Shown here: positions 26,814-36,547 of the stretch, piece after piece
How the letters are laid out: every line of letters starts with the position of its first letter
Numbering within the stretch: position 1 is the stretch's first letter
NCBI RefSeq assembly: GCF_029953635.1
Contig: NZ_CP124543.1
Span: 6,666,367 to 6,730,366 of the forward strand
DNA: 64,000 bases
Direction of reading: 5' to 3'
Source of the DNA: Halotia branconii CENA392
GTDB lineage: Bacteria; Cyanobacteriota; Cyanobacteriia; Cyanobacteriales; Nostocaceae
The notes under the pieces: model-generated
The model's input: the letters and a program-made list of their open reading frames with translations, nothing else
Told to the model about the DNA's origin: nothing
Databases searched by the model: none
Program-made: the position numbers and the translations under genes

Positions 26814-27014
26814 AATCAAGAACTTAAAGATCAAAGTAGAATTACTAGTCAAAAGAACACATTAGCAAACAAATCACTAACCCGAAAGCACAACCGACTC
26901 AAGTAGTGATGCTAGTTGGTCAACTTTCTGGTAATGGTTAGAATACTTCGGTCATCAGTATGGAAAAGTAACTGTTTCAGTACCTCCCTACAATACTAGT
27001 CAAAATTGTTCTAA

Positions 27015-27108
27015 TACCATTTCCCGAAATTACTGATACAAATTACTTTTCTTACTTCCCCTACCTCCTCTGCTTGCCCAAATGTATCAACTTGAAAGTG
27101 AAACGGTA
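27015..27108 (-). mobile_element. MITE copy 4 (TACCR...GGTA family), short form
   Basis: A 94-bp element with ends TACCATTTCCCGAAAT and CTTGAAAGTGAAACGGTA, flanked by TAA at 27012-27014 and 27109-27111. It lies between yqeG and the PPOX gene and interrupts no gene. Confidence 0.8.
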
Positions 27109-27168
27109 TAACTGCGCTCATCAAGTCAAAAAATCTCTGTCTACTTTCTTTTTGAAATATTGACCAAA

Positions 27169-27753
27169 TCACGGATTAATTTCTTGATTAGACCACTGTT
27201 GGTTTTCATCAAGACAGTAAACTCGGCGGTTTTGAGGCTCTCCACGTAACTCTAAATGATCTACCTGCACAGGATCGAGTAGTAGTAAACAAAAAGTTGA
27301 CAATGGTTGGCTAGGATCTGGTGGCGGTGGCTCAAAGGCTGTTGGTTGATTAACTCTTGATTCTCCAGGATGAGGCCAAGCAAATTGTAAACGACTTGCA
27401 TCACTTAGTTCTTGCCAACTGTTGATCATAGCTTGCTGTAAGATAGGCCGAGAGCTGTCACTTCCTACCAAAATTAAGCAACCAGTGATGCGGAATTGCT
27501 CTCGTGTATTGGGAAAATACCAGCAAATCTCTGCCCAAGGTTGTTGCTTTATTTGGTCAGTTTTTTCGCTACGGGCATCAGTAACAAATTTTAGTTGATT
27601 GGTATTTTCCAAAAAGCCGCGAAAGACTACAGTACGATTTGCAGGGCGACCATTTGCCCGTACTGTTGCTAGTTGTAAGTAACGAGCATAAGCTAGGCTG
27701 CGGTTGTGATGGAGGGCACGGGCGATCGCGCTTCGCCAAGGGGCAAGAGGCAT
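27169..27753 (-). CDS. FMN-dependent PPOX-type flavoprotein
   Basis: A 194-residue split-barrel protein of the pyridoxamine 5'-phosphate oxidase-like superfamily (Npun_F5749/Alr4036 type). It opens with PLAPWRSAIARALHHN, then SLAYARYLQLATVRANGRPANRTVVFRGF, which carries FMN-phosphate-binding residues, and LKFVTDARSEKTDQI with a WAEICWYFPNTREQFRI strand. The C-terminal QVDHLELRGEPQNRRVYCLD is close to the PdxH C-terminal domain. The substrate is uncertain; a true PNP oxidase role is possible but unproven. Start at ATG 27753; an in-frame TTG two codons earlier is an alternative. Confidence 0.85.
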   Translation of the reverse strand: MPLAPWRSAIARALHHNRSLAYARYLQLATVRANGRPANRTVVFRGFLENTNQLKFVTDARSEKTDQIKQQPWAEICWYFPNTREQFRITGCLILVGSDSSRPILQQAMINSWQELSDASRLQFAWPHPGESRVNQPTAFEPPPPDPSQPLSTFCLLLLDPVQVDHLELRGEPQNRRVYCLDENQQWSNQEINP

Positions 27754-27842
27754 TGTCAAATTTTGTTGTAAATACTACAGCCGTAGATGAGATTTTTCCT
27801 ACTGTTTTAGCTTATCAGTCTTTGATCGCAATCAAATTTCAA

Positions 27843-29315
27843 TCATAAACTATTAAAAAATCTTCGATACTCATCTAGCCGTCTTTGGAGTTGATTCAGC
27901 ATTTTGCCAAAGTCAGCATTATTGTTATTTTGATTATCCTGATTGTCGTCTTCATTTATACTATTGTTGTCTTTAATGCTTAAAGTGCTATCGTAATATC
28001 GAAATTGCGACTGAATATCTGAATTTATAAGTACACCTTTGTTATCTAGTGTAGAAATGGCATGAAAACTAGAATTTTCAGTATTGCGATCGCTTAGAGA
28101 ATTAGTATTAAAACTATAAGTGCTAGATGATAAATTATTACTTGGCATCTGTGCGATCGCTTGATTGACTATAGAATTGGCGTTCAAGCTAGAAGTTGCC
28201 GCCTGTGGATCATTTCCTGCCGTTTCTGTAATAATCTGACGTATTTGGGCATCAGTTAAACTGCGGTTAGCACTCAGCATCAAGGCAACTACACCAGCAA
28301 CATGAGGGGCTGCCATCGATGTACCGCTATACGCACCATACTGATTACCCGGTAATGAAGAATAAATTTTCACACCTGGAGCTGTAACATAAGCAAGTTG
28401 ATTTTCCCCAGCTCGGTTAGAGAAATCAGCAATTTTGTTATTTTGATCTACTGCACCAACGGCAATTCCCGATTTATTGGCATAGCGAGCAGGATAGTCT
28501 GGTGATGAGTCGCCGTCATTACCTGCTGCCATCACCACAGTTACTCCTTTGCTGCTAGCGTACTCTACTGCTGACTTAAGAGCATTACTATAATAACTTC
28601 CACCCAAACTGAGGTTAATTACATTAGCGCCATTGTCAACAGCATAATAAATGCCGTTAGCAATCGCGCTATAAGAACCTGAACCAGATTCATTTAAAGC
28701 TTTAATTGGCATAATTTTGGCATTATAAGCAATACCAGTTACACCATAGCCATTATTTTCCCCAGCGATCGTCCCAGAAACATGAGTGCCATGACCGTTG
28801 TCATCTGAAATGTTGTTGTTATTACTGTCGAAATTCCAACCGTAAATATCATCAACATAGCCATTGCCGTCATCATCGATACCATTGCCAGCAATTTCTT
28901 TAGTATTAGTCCAAATATTATTTTTTAAATCCTCATGGTTGTAGTCAACCCCAGTATCTATAACCGCAACAACAACACCTTGACCTGTATATCCATTTGC
29001 CCAAGCTTCTGGGGCGTTAATTAAGTCTGCTCCCCAATTATTACCACCTACGTTAGGAACATCCGCAAAGGGATTTTTACCAGCAGATTTAGCCACCGCC
29101 GCCCCTGCATTTACTAAACCATAACCTGTAGTAGAGTTATAGTTTCCAGCGCTTGTAGCAGTAGCAGTAGCATCATTCTGTTGGTAAAAGCTACTACGAG
29201 TGTTGAGGCTCAAGTTATGGTCATCTTGGATACGAAAAGTATCTCCTGAGGAAGTAGAAATAGAATTTAGCCCGTTATGAGCAAGTAATTTGCTACTAGT
29301 ATCATTAATGGGCAT
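27843..29315 (-). CDS. Subtilisin-like serine protease (S8), A
   Basis: A 490-residue S8 peptidase with a complete catalytic triad: Asp in VIDTGVDYNHEDL, His in NGHGTHVSGT and Ser in GTSMAAPHVAG, plus the oxyanion Asn in MAAGNDGDS. The Asp/Asn-rich segments (NGIDDDGNGYVDDIYGWNFD) are typical calcium-binding insertions of bacterial subtilases. There is no N-terminal signal peptide (MPINDTSSKLLAHNG), so export would need another route, possibly type I secretion, or it acts inside the cell. The last ~90 residues are low-complexity Asn/Asp/Ser. It is a tandem paralogue of the next gene. Confidence 0.92.
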   Translation of the reverse strand: MPINDTSSKLLAHNGLNSISTSSGDTFRIQDDHNLSLNTRSSFYQQNDATATATSAGNYNSTTGYGLVNAGAAVAKSAGKNPFADVPNVGGNNWGADLINAPEAWANGYTGQGVVVAVIDTGVDYNHEDLKNNIWTNTKEIAGNGIDDDGNGYVDDIYGWNFDSNNNNISDDNGHGTHVSGTIAGENNGYGVTGIAYNAKIMPIKALNESGSGSYSAIANGIYYAVDNGANVINLSLGGSYYSNALKSAVEYASSKGVTVVMAAGNDGDSSPDYPARYANKSGIAVGAVDQNNKIADFSNRAGENQLAYVTAPGVKIYSSLPGNQYGAYSGTSMAAPHVAGVVALMLSANRSLTDAQIRQIITETAGNDPQAATSSLNANSIVNQAIAQMPSNNLSSSTYSFNTNSLSDRNTENSSFHAISTLDNKGVLINSDIQSQFRYYDSTLSIKDNNSINEDDNQDNQNNNNADFGKMLNQLQRRLDEYRRFFNSL

Positions 29316-29581
29316 AGGTCTTTTATCCTCAAACAGAGTAATTATTTTTTGGCAGTATCAACTGTTAAAACCTTTTTGTCTAGGTTCTAAAGGGTGAATT
29401 ACCTTCCTTGCCAATAATTACTATGAAATTAAATAGTAAAATGCTACTTTCTTTACAAAAAAAGTAAGTAAAAGTTTGATGTTATCAAAAAAATATTTTT
29501 ACTTTTTTGTTAAAATTGGTATTCCATGTAAACAAAATTTCAACCACTAAGGCACTAATACACAAAAAGACAAAACGTTCT

Positions 29582-31513
29582 TTAAGTTATTTCCCAGCCT
29601 AGATTACGCAACCAATCATGATAATATTCAAGTAATTGTTTGTGTTTATTGACTGACAATTTCACATTAATATCATCTGCATCGACAGCAAAACTTTTTT
29701 TCTTGATATCAGTACTTTGATATAATTTCACGAATTGCTGCCAGAAAAATTTATCTACGAATTTGTCATAGTTTTCAGAAATTGTGATTTCATTGTGTAG
29801 GTTAGAATTTGAACTCAAATTAGCGATCGCAACTTTGCTCTCAGTTAAGTTACTAGAAATCAAGCTGGATAATTTCGTCTTGCTACTACTATTGGAACTA
29901 AGATTCAAATTAGAAGTCGAACTGGATGGTTTCCCACTATTTCCTGAAGTTTCCATGATTATCTGACGTACTTGGTCATTAGTTAAACCTTTCTTAGCAC
30001 TGAGCATCAGCGCAATTACACCTGCAACGTGAGGAGCTGCCATAGAAGTGCCACTAAGATACTCAAAACTATTACCAGGGTATGTTGAGTAAATATCGAC
30101 TCCTGGTGCTGTTACGTATGTTAGTGGAGTTGTTCCAGCGCGGTTAGAGAAGTCAGATAGAGTACCATTATAAGCAACTGCTCCAACTGCAACTCCCCAC
30201 TGGTCAGCATATCGAGCCGGATAACGTGGTGCTAACTCTTCATCATTACTTGCTGCTGAGACAGTAATTACCCCTTTGCTGGCAGCATACTGAATGGCTG
30301 CTTGTAGTTCGCTGTAACCATCAGGACTACTTAAGCTAAGATTAATAACATTAGCTCCATTGTCTACAGCATAACGAATGCCATTTGATAAGGCATTAAA
30401 AGTACTCTGACCGTAATCATCAAAAATCCTTACTGGCATAATTTTGGCATTATAAGCAATACCAATAACACCAAAGTTGTTTTTTGCTGCTGCGATCGTA
30501 CCGGCAATGTGAGTACCATGACCATTGACTAAATCCAGGGTCTTATTATTGTTGTGGACGAAATTCCAGCCGTAGACATCATCAATGTACCCATTACCAT
30601 CATCATCCTTACCATTACCAGCAATTTCTTTGCTATTCTTCCAAATATTATCTTTCAAGTCTGGATGTTTGCGATCAACACCGCTATCTACTACAGCAAC
30701 TACAACACCCTGACCTGTGTATCCTTTAGCCCAGACTTCCGGGGCTTTAATCGCGTCAGCCCCCCAATTTTTACCACCTAAGTTAGAAACATCAGCAAAG
30801 GTAGGCTGACCAATAGCTTTAGCTACTGCTGCTGCGGCATTAATTAAACCATAACCTGTGGTTGAATTGAATCCGTCGTCATTAACATTAATACGAGTAA
30901 TCGGAGTAATAGTGATTTCTCTACTAGGAATGTTATTGCTTTCATTGCTTTCAGCTAGGCTACTATAAGCATCAGCTCGGTAAAGTAGGTAATATTTACC
31001 TGCGGCAGTACTACTATCAATTGTGAGTGAGAGTGTATGTATGAGAGAAGCGCCCGCAGCAACACTGTCGATATAGTCATACCCTAAGTTAACATCATCA
31101 TTACTAAAAGCTTTATCTTTAGATAGGTAAAATTTTGTGTAGGTGTAATCAGCACTACTAGAGCCTTGGTTCTCAATCTCATAGCTGATTTGAATTGTAC
31201 TCCCAGCAACGGCAGAACTGGGATTTGAAGTATTGCTTACTATTAAGTCTGCTTGGATTGCTTGGGTAGTTATATTGTTGCTTATATTACTTTGGGAAAC
31301 AAACTTACTTGTAACTGTATTTTCTTTCCTAGCATGTATGTTATCTGAGTTAGAAATACTGTAATTAGTTGATGTTGATGTATTTGCACTACTCAAACTG
31401 AAGCTAGAGTAATTTTGCGAGTCAGTAAAAGTATCTGTTTTTTTACTTAAAGATGAAGTAACTTTTTCATCAATTATTTTATAAGTTAGGTTTCGATTAT
31501 TAAAATAAAACAT
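29582..31513 (-). CDS. CARDB-containing subtilisin-like serine protease (S8), B
   Basis: A 643-residue paralogue of the neighbouring protease. A Ser/Thr-rich N-terminus is followed at about 85-200 by a CARDB-type β-sandwich (ADLIVSNTSNPSSAVAGSTI...YEIENQGSSSA...SLTIDSSTAAGKYYLLYRAD). The S8 domain then has Asp in VVDSGVDRKHPDL, His in NGHGTHIAGT, Asn in SAASNDEEL and Ser in GTSMAAPHVAGV. The C-terminal 120 residues are unassigned. As with its partner, no signal peptide is visible. CARDB domains serve adhesion or substrate binding at cell surfaces, suggesting an extracellular or surface role. The 266-bp gap between the two argues for separate promoters. Confidence 0.9.
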   Translation of the reverse strand: MFYFNNRNLTYKIIDEKVTSSLSKKTDTFTDSQNYSSFSLSSANTSTSTNYSISNSDNIHARKENTVTSKFVSQSNISNNITTQAIQADLIVSNTSNPSSAVAGSTIQISYEIENQGSSSADYTYTKFYLSKDKAFSNDDVNLGYDYIDSVAAGASLIHTLSLTIDSSTAAGKYYLLYRADAYSSLAESNESNNIPSREITITPITRINVNDDGFNSTTGYGLINAAAAVAKAIGQPTFADVSNLGGKNWGADAIKAPEVWAKGYTGQGVVVAVVDSGVDRKHPDLKDNIWKNSKEIAGNGKDDDGNGYIDDVYGWNFVHNNNKTLDLVNGHGTHIAGTIAAAKNNFGVIGIAYNAKIMPVRIFDDYGQSTFNALSNGIRYAVDNGANVINLSLSSPDGYSELQAAIQYAASKGVITVSAASNDEELAPRYPARYADQWGVAVGAVAYNGTLSDFSNRAGTTPLTYVTAPGVDIYSTYPGNSFEYLSGTSMAAPHVAGVIALMLSAKKGLTNDQVRQIIMETSGNSGKPSSSTSNLNLSSNSSSKTKLSSLISSNLTESKVAIANLSSNSNLHNEITISENYDKFVDKFFWQQFVKLYQSTDIKKKSFAVDADDINVKLSVNKHKQLLEYYHDWLRNLGWEIT

Positions 31514-31920
31514 AAAATATTACCTTATATATTCAAGAAAATTGGCACACCAACAAGCACTAAAGCTTTCACTTTCAAAAGGTCTGAGCTTGAGATTTTG
31601 TAATTTTAATACAATTGTTGTGAGTAGATTGAGCTATAAAATTATGTAAATTCCTAGTAATATTACCATGTTCAATAAAGTATAAATATAAGTTTTAAAA
31701 TCCTAATTAGGTTAGATAAAAATATTTTATAATTGACCACCTCATTATCAGAATCACAAATTTAAGTAAGTCGGTGAAATAAAACCAAACTATGTAAATA
31801 AAAGTAAATAAGGCTCAAACTCTTTCTCCCCCTGCTCCCTGCTCCCTGCCCCCTGCCTTATTCCAACGATAATTATTGACATCGACCTACTTACTATCTT
31901 TAAAGCTCACCATCATTTGC
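31514..31920. other. AT-rich intergenic region with a pyrimidine repeat
   Basis: A 407-bp gap between protease B and the LysR gene. The only feature is CTCCCTGCTCCCTGCCCCCT-type repeat sequence at 31825-31859, shared with many other gaps here. No gene or clear regulatory site seen. Confidence 0.4.
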
Positions 31921-32808
31921 TTACCACTGTTGAGAAGCTTGTCTGACTATCTCTAAAAACCTTTGCACCGTTGGAGATTTCTCACTACTACGCCAAATCA
32001 TCGCCAGCGCAACTTTTGGACTGACTTGTTGGATATTTTTATAAACTACGCCAATTCGCTGCATATTTTGTAAGGATGCCGGTACGATCGCCACACCCAT
32101 CTCAGCTGCCACTAAACTAATAATTGTTTGCATCTGGATGGCTTCTTGAGTTACGGCAGGACTAAAGCCTGCTTGTTGGCAGAGACTAATGATTAAGTCA
32201 TAAAGTCCAGGTGCTAATATTCTGGGAAACAAAATGAAGGGTTCCTTAGCAAGCTGCTGCAAACAAATATCAGATTGATTCGCTAGCAAATGTCCTTCAG
32301 GTAGGGCTACCATTAACGACTCTTGAAAAATGGTTTCCCAGCTATATGTATTTTCCTCCACAGGTAAACGCAGAAATCCGACATCTATGCGACCTGTGCT
32401 TAACCACTCTAATTGTTGATCTGTAGTCAATTCATGTAACTCTAGCCTCACACCAGGGACGCAAGACCGAAAGGTTCGCAAAACTGTTGGCAAAATATTA
32501 TACGCCGCAGAACTAACAAAGCCGACCACTAACTGTCCGAGTTCACCACGGCTAGTTTGTTGCCCAACTTGGATTGCTTGCTGTAATTGCTTGAAGATTT
32601 GCTGAACTTCACCCAAAAAAACTAGTCCTGCTTCTGTTAATTGCACACTACGTTTTGTGCGGTGAAACAGTTCAAAGCCTAACTCTGCCTCTAATTGGCG
32701 GATTTGTTGACTTAGCGGAGGTTGAGCAATGTGCAATCGTTCTGCTGCTCGTCCGAAGTGCAGTTCTTCTGCCAGGGTAACAAAGTAGCGCAAGTGTCGT
32801 AGTTCCAT
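31921..32808 (-). CDS. LysR family transcriptional regulator
   Basis: A 295-residue LysR-type regulator. The N-terminal winged helix reads MELRHLRYFVTLAEELHFGR, AAERLHIAQPPLSQQIRQLE, LGFELFHRTKRSVQLTEAG. The effector-binding domain (about 90-290) has the VGFLRLPVEENTYSWETIFQ strand typical of the BenM/CatM-like LTTR subgroup. It is transcribed divergently from a methyltransferase gene 199 bp away, the usual layout for a LysR protein and its target. The effector is unknown. Confidence 0.93.
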   Translation of the reverse strand: MELRHLRYFVTLAEELHFGRAAERLHIAQPPLSQQIRQLEAELGFELFHRTKRSVQLTEAGLVFLGEVQQIFKQLQQAIQVGQQTSRGELGQLVVGFVSSAAYNILPTVLRTFRSCVPGVRLELHELTTDQQLEWLSTGRIDVGFLRLPVEENTYSWETIFQESLMVALPEGHLLANQSDICLQQLAKEPFILFPRILAPGLYDLIISLCQQAGFSPAVTQEAIQMQTIISLVAAEMGVAIVPASLQNMQRIGVVYKNIQQVSPKVALAMIWRSSEKSPTVQRFLEIVRQASQQW

Positions 32809-33007
32809 TTATTTCTTGAACTGATATATTTTAAATATTAATCAAGGTAAAAATATATATTGGACATAACTAAAAATATTTTTTATTGTAATTACTAAGC
32901 AGTCATCAATTAACAAACCCATACCTAAATTTTTGAATACGAATTACAAATTACAAATTGGTATTAGTTGAAGACTAGCAAACCAATACTTTGTACTTTT
33001 ACAACTT

Positions 33008-33784
33008 ATGAATAATCTTTTACCACTCACAAATAATTGGGATACAGACCTTTATGAGAATAACCACGCTTTTGTTTGGGAATATGGCCAAGACTTACTA
33101 AAATTACTCAACCCCAAACCTGGAGAATCCATTTTGGATCTCGGCTGTGGAACTGGACAACTGACAGCAAAAATTGCCCAAGCGGGAGCTAAAGTCACTG
33201 GAATTGATCACGCACCCTCGATGATTGAAAAAGCAAGACAAAACTATCCCTATCTGTCTTTCAATGTGGCTGATGCGAGGAATTTTCAAGTAACTCAGCC
33301 AGTGGATGCTGTATTTTCTAACGCTGTTCTGCATTGGATTAAAGAAGCAGACGAGGCGATCGCTTCTATATATCAGGCGTTAAAACCTGGGGGGCGTTTT
33401 GTTGCCGAATTTGGGGGTAAAGGAAATATTAAAGCGATCGCTAAAGCTTTAGAAAGTGCTTTACAGGCAAACAATATTTCTGCACAAACATTGAATCCTT
33501 GGTATTTTCCTAGTATTGGTGAGTACGCTACTCTACTAGAACAGCAAGGTTTTGATGTTACTTATGTCGCCTTGTATGCTCGTCTTACTCTTTTAGCAAA
33601 GGAAGAAGCAGGTATGGCGAACTGGATTAAGATGTTTGCCGATGCTTTCTTTGTAGGACTGTCTGCTGAACAACAAACACAAATAATTCACACAGTAGAG
33701 GAGCATCTTAAGCCAATACTTTTTCAACAGGGTAATTGGACAGCGGACTATCGGAGAATTTGTATTGTGGCGATCAAACCTTAG
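33008..33784 (+). CDS. Class I SAM-dependent methyltransferase
   Basis: A 258-residue methyltransferase. SAM-binding motif I is ILDLGCGTGQLTAKIAQ (about 42-58), motif II VTGIDHAPSMIEKAR, then DAVFSNAVLHWI and LKPGGRFVAEFGG. The whole resembles trans-aconitate 2-methyltransferase (Tam), with the C-terminal SIGEYATLLEQQGFDV also seen in that family. The substrate is unproven. It is divergent from the LysR gene, so control by that regulator is likely. Confidence 0.9.
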   Translation: MNNLLPLTNNWDTDLYENNHAFVWEYGQDLLKLLNPKPGESILDLGCGTGQLTAKIAQAGAKVTGIDHAPSMIEKARQNYPYLSFNVADARNFQVTQPVDAVFSNAVLHWIKEADEAIASIYQALKPGGRFVAEFGGKGNIKAIAKALESALQANNISAQTLNPWYFPSIGEYATLLEQQGFDVTYVALYARLTLLAKEEAGMANWIKMFADAFFVGLSAEQQTQIIHTVEEHLKPILFQQGNWTADYRRICIVAIKP

Positions 33785-33812
33785 TTAAAACAACAAAAGT
33801 CCCACGTCCTAA

Positions 33813-33968
33813 TACCGTTTTACTTTAAAGTTGATACATTTGGGCAAGCAAGGGAGGCAGTGCGGTCTTGGGGGTTTCCCCCAGGAGCAACTGCCGTGGA
33901 GCAGGGGAAGCAGAGGAGGTAGGGGAAGTAAGAAAAGTAATTTGTATCAGTAATTTCGTGAAATGGTA
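33813..33968 (+). mobile_element. MITE copy 5 (TACCR...GGTA family), long form
   Basis: A 156-bp element with ends TACCGTTTTACTTTAAAG and CGTGAAATGGTA, flanked by TAA at 33810-33812 and 33969-33971. The inner 50-bp extra segment matches copy 2 at 11332, so the two long forms descend from one another. Confidence 0.8.
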
Positions 33969-34068
33969 TAACCCAAAGTGTCGGTGTGGGCATAGGAATA
34001 GCGTGAGTTGCTTGATGATTCGTCATTGTTATCATGACGGTATGCAGCTGTAAAAGGAAACATCAGTC

Positions 34069-34713
34069 ATGTTTGCACTCGTTTCTCCAGACAAGACTCA
34101 ATTACCCCCTGGTGCTGTAGTGCGCTTAATCGCTAGTTGGCAAGAATATCAGTATTTATGTGATCAACGGGGAGATGGGTCAATTCCGCGGATAAAATAT
34201 CGCAATGGAGAAGTATGGCTGATGTCGCCATTACCAGTACACGGTCGAGATGCTAACTTGCTGGCTGACGTTGTTAAACTACTGTTAGATCATGAGGGAC
34301 GAGAATATGATGCGTTTACGCCCATCACCATGAGCTTACCCCAAGAAAGCGGCATTGAGCCAGATTATTGCTTTTATATTGATAACTGGCAAGCAGTGTC
34401 TGGGAAAAAACGCATCGACTGGCAACAAGATCCGCCACCCGATTTAGTAATTGAAATTGATGTTACCAGTTATTCTCATGTGCAGGATTATCTTCCCTAT
34501 CGTGTTCCTGAAGTTTGGTTATTCAAAAATCAACAGTTATTCATTCACCAGTTACAAGGTGATGATTACCAACTGCAAACCAACAGCTGCTATTTTCCCA
34601 ACTTTGATTTGCTAAGTGCCATTGATCGTTGTGTACAAATTGCGTATGAACGCAACACTAGCGCTGCCATCCGCGATCTCAAAGGGCGCTTAAATAATCT
34701 TATAGTTCCCTAG
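34069..34713 (+). CDS. Uma2 family (DUF820) putative endonuclease
   Basis: A 214-residue PD-(D/E)XK-fold protein of the family that is hugely expanded in cyanobacteria. Intact core: RIKYRNGEVWLMSPLPVHG, MSLPQESGIEPDYCFYI (first Asp) and PPDLVIEIDVTSYSHVQDY (E-x-D), then VPEVWLF. The biological role of Uma2 proteins is unsettled despite the endonuclease label. Monocistronic, 100 bp after a MITE. Confidence 0.85.
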   Translation: MFALVSPDKTQLPPGAVVRLIASWQEYQYLCDQRGDGSIPRIKYRNGEVWLMSPLPVHGRDANLLADVVKLLLDHEGREYDAFTPITMSLPQESGIEPDYCFYIDNWQAVSGKKRIDWQQDPPPDLVIEIDVTSYSHVQDYLPYRVPEVWLFKNQQLFIHQLQGDDYQLQTNSCYFPNFDLLSAIDRCVQIAYERNTSAAIRDLKGRLNNLIVP

Positions 34714-34808
34714 CGATCGCAAACTAGTACAGGAAGGCAAAAGAAAGAATGATGATTTTGTCAGCTTTTCGCCTATTTCAAATGGGTGGTCTATTTACGC
34801 CGTGTTGT

Positions 34809-34932
34809 ACTAGTGGTCTGTCCCATTAATTTTGCTGGGCTAATGTGAAAAAGTCCAGTTCTTTTCTCCCCCTGCTTCCCCTGCTTCCCCTGCCTGCCTC
34901 CACCTGTCATTTTTGGGTTGACAGACCAGTAG
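34809..34932. repeat. MITE-like element with ACTAGTGGTCTGTC ends
   Basis: ACTAGTGGTCTGTC (34809-34822) and GACAGACCAGTAG (34920-34932) are inverted ends around pyrimidine-rich DNA (CCCCTGCTTCCCCTGCTTCC). The right end overlaps the 3' end of the radical-SAM gene and encodes its final residues (TGLSTQK). Confidence 0.6.
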
Positions 34933-36526
34933 CTTCAGCCAAATGCTTTAGTAGTGTAGTCTGTGGTAGAGGCCCTTGCAAGTGACTCCAGGGTAGTATT
35001 TGCTCTGTTGACCAATTGGCATAAACATAAAAATCTAAGTCGGGGATTTGTCCTTTGAGTTGCTTGAAGGCACGTTTGTAGCTACCCAAAGAATCGCCAA
35101 AGTTGCGGCTAAGTTCAAGCAGATAAGAGAGTCGGCGATCGCCCCTCGACAATAAAGCCTGTATAATTGACCAATTATAGCTTTCGGGGCGAAATTCTAT
35201 CCCTTGCGGTTTTAACTGTTTTTGCAAAAACTGTAACCGCTTTTCTGCTTGACGATTCACCCCCAACCATTGAAATGGTGTATGTGCTTTCGGTACAAAG
35301 GTGCTACATCCAAATGTTAAACGCAATCCTGGGGCAGCTTTTTTGATGCTACGCATCATCGCCACTGTTTGCTCTAAATCTTCTGGTTCTTCACCGGGGA
35401 TTCCTGCCATGCCGTAGAGTTTCAAACTTTTTAATCCTCCAGCTTTGGCATTTACCGCTGCCTGGATAATTTCATCGTTATGTAGCTTTTTATTGATGAT
35501 TTGCCGGATTTTTTCGGAACCACTTTCTACAGCAATAGTAAGCGATCGCGTGTCTCGTTGTGCTAAAGTTTTGGCTAATTGTACTGTGACTGTATTGGTT
35601 CTGACTGAGGCAATGCTAAGCCGCACATCATCGTATTTGGGCTGACTAATATAATCTAATAAAGCTTCAAACTCTGGATGTTGAGTTACAGAAGCCCCTA
35701 ATAATCCTAGCCGATTGGTAACTTGTAAACCTCTTTCAATAGCTGGAATTAATGAACCTTCTAAACTCGCTGTTCTAAAAGGTAATGTGAGATAACTTGC
35801 TAGACAAAAACGGCACATTTCTGGACAGCTTCTCACTACCTCTACCATGTAAATATTTTCCCATGCCGCTTTTTCTGTAACAACAGTTGATGCCGATAAA
35901 GTATTACCTCGATAAGTTTGTTTTTGGACTATTGCCGGAATTTCTGAGAAGATTGGATTAATTGATTTGATTGCACCATCTTTTGCATGATATTCCACCT
36001 CATACAAACTGGGAACATAAATTCCTGGTATTTGTGCTAATGCTTTAAGTTGAGTTTCTTTAGAGGCATTTCTAACTTCTTTATAAGCCTCAATGAAATT
36101 TCCCAATAAATTTTCGCCATCTCCTAATAAGATGACATCAAAAAAATCTGCGAATGGTTCTGGGTTAGCAGTAAGGACAGGGCCACCACCAAAAATTAGA
36201 GGATGATTTTCATCACGTAAGTTTGCGCGAATGGGAATTTCTAAAGATTCCAGCAGATTTAAAATATTGACATAATCTAGTTCCCAGGAAATAGAAAATC
36301 CCATAATTTCTGGCTTTCGGGGAAGTTGTTCGTGAGTATCGGTAAACAGGCGACTCACCTGCACATCATCACGCATTGCCAAAGTTGCCCACACTACCTG
36401 ATAGCCAAGGCTGGTGATACCCACACTGTATTCATTAGGAAAAGCAAAAATCAGCGGGATAGCGTTGTTATCGGGGGTATTAGGGGTAAATAAGAGGCGT
36501 TCAGAGTCAAAAACAGATGATGTCAC
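34907..36526 (-). CDS. B12-binding-domain radical SAM protein
   Basis: A 539-residue protein. The N-terminal 170 residues form a cobalamin-binding-like Rossmann domain (PLIFAFPNEYSVGITSLGYQ, EIMGFSISWELDYVNIL, LIFGGGPVLTANPEPFADFF). The radical-SAM Fe4S4 motif CPEMCRFC (CxxxCxxC) lies at about 237-244, followed by LLGASVTQHPEFEALLDYI and SLKLYGMAGIPGEEPEDL. It lacks the conventional DxHxxG B12 ligand motif, as do many members of this group, so cobalamin binding is uncertain. The reaction is unknown; related proteins act on tRNA or natural products. It follows a SemiSWEET gene by 21 bp on the same strand. Confidence 0.88.
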   Translation of the reverse strand: MTSSVFDSERLLFTPNTPDNNAIPLIFAFPNEYSVGITSLGYQVVWATLAMRDDVQVSRLFTDTHEQLPRKPEIMGFSISWELDYVNILNLLESLEIPIRANLRDENHPLIFGGGPVLTANPEPFADFFDVILLGDGENLLGNFIEAYKEVRNASKETQLKALAQIPGIYVPSLYEVEYHAKDGAIKSINPIFSEIPAIVQKQTYRGNTLSASTVVTEKAAWENIYMVEVVRSCPEMCRFCLASYLTLPFRTASLEGSLIPAIERGLQVTNRLGLLGASVTQHPEFEALLDYISQPKYDDVRLSIASVRTNTVTVQLAKTLAQRDTRSLTIAVESGSEKIRQIINKKLHNDEIIQAAVNAKAGGLKSLKLYGMAGIPGEEPEDLEQTVAMMRSIKKAAPGLRLTFGCSTFVPKAHTPFQWLGVNRQAEKRLQFLQKQLKPQGIEFRPESYNWSIIQALLSRGDRRLSYLLELSRNFGDSLGSYKRAFKQLKGQIPDLDFYVYANWSTEQILPWSHLQGPLPQTTLLKHLAEATGLSTQK

Positions 36527-36547
36527 AGGTAATTAAATTAGGCAGGT

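Noticed and set aside
33820..34053. Short frames across MITE copy 5
   Set aside because: They are composed of MITE sequence and lack start signals.
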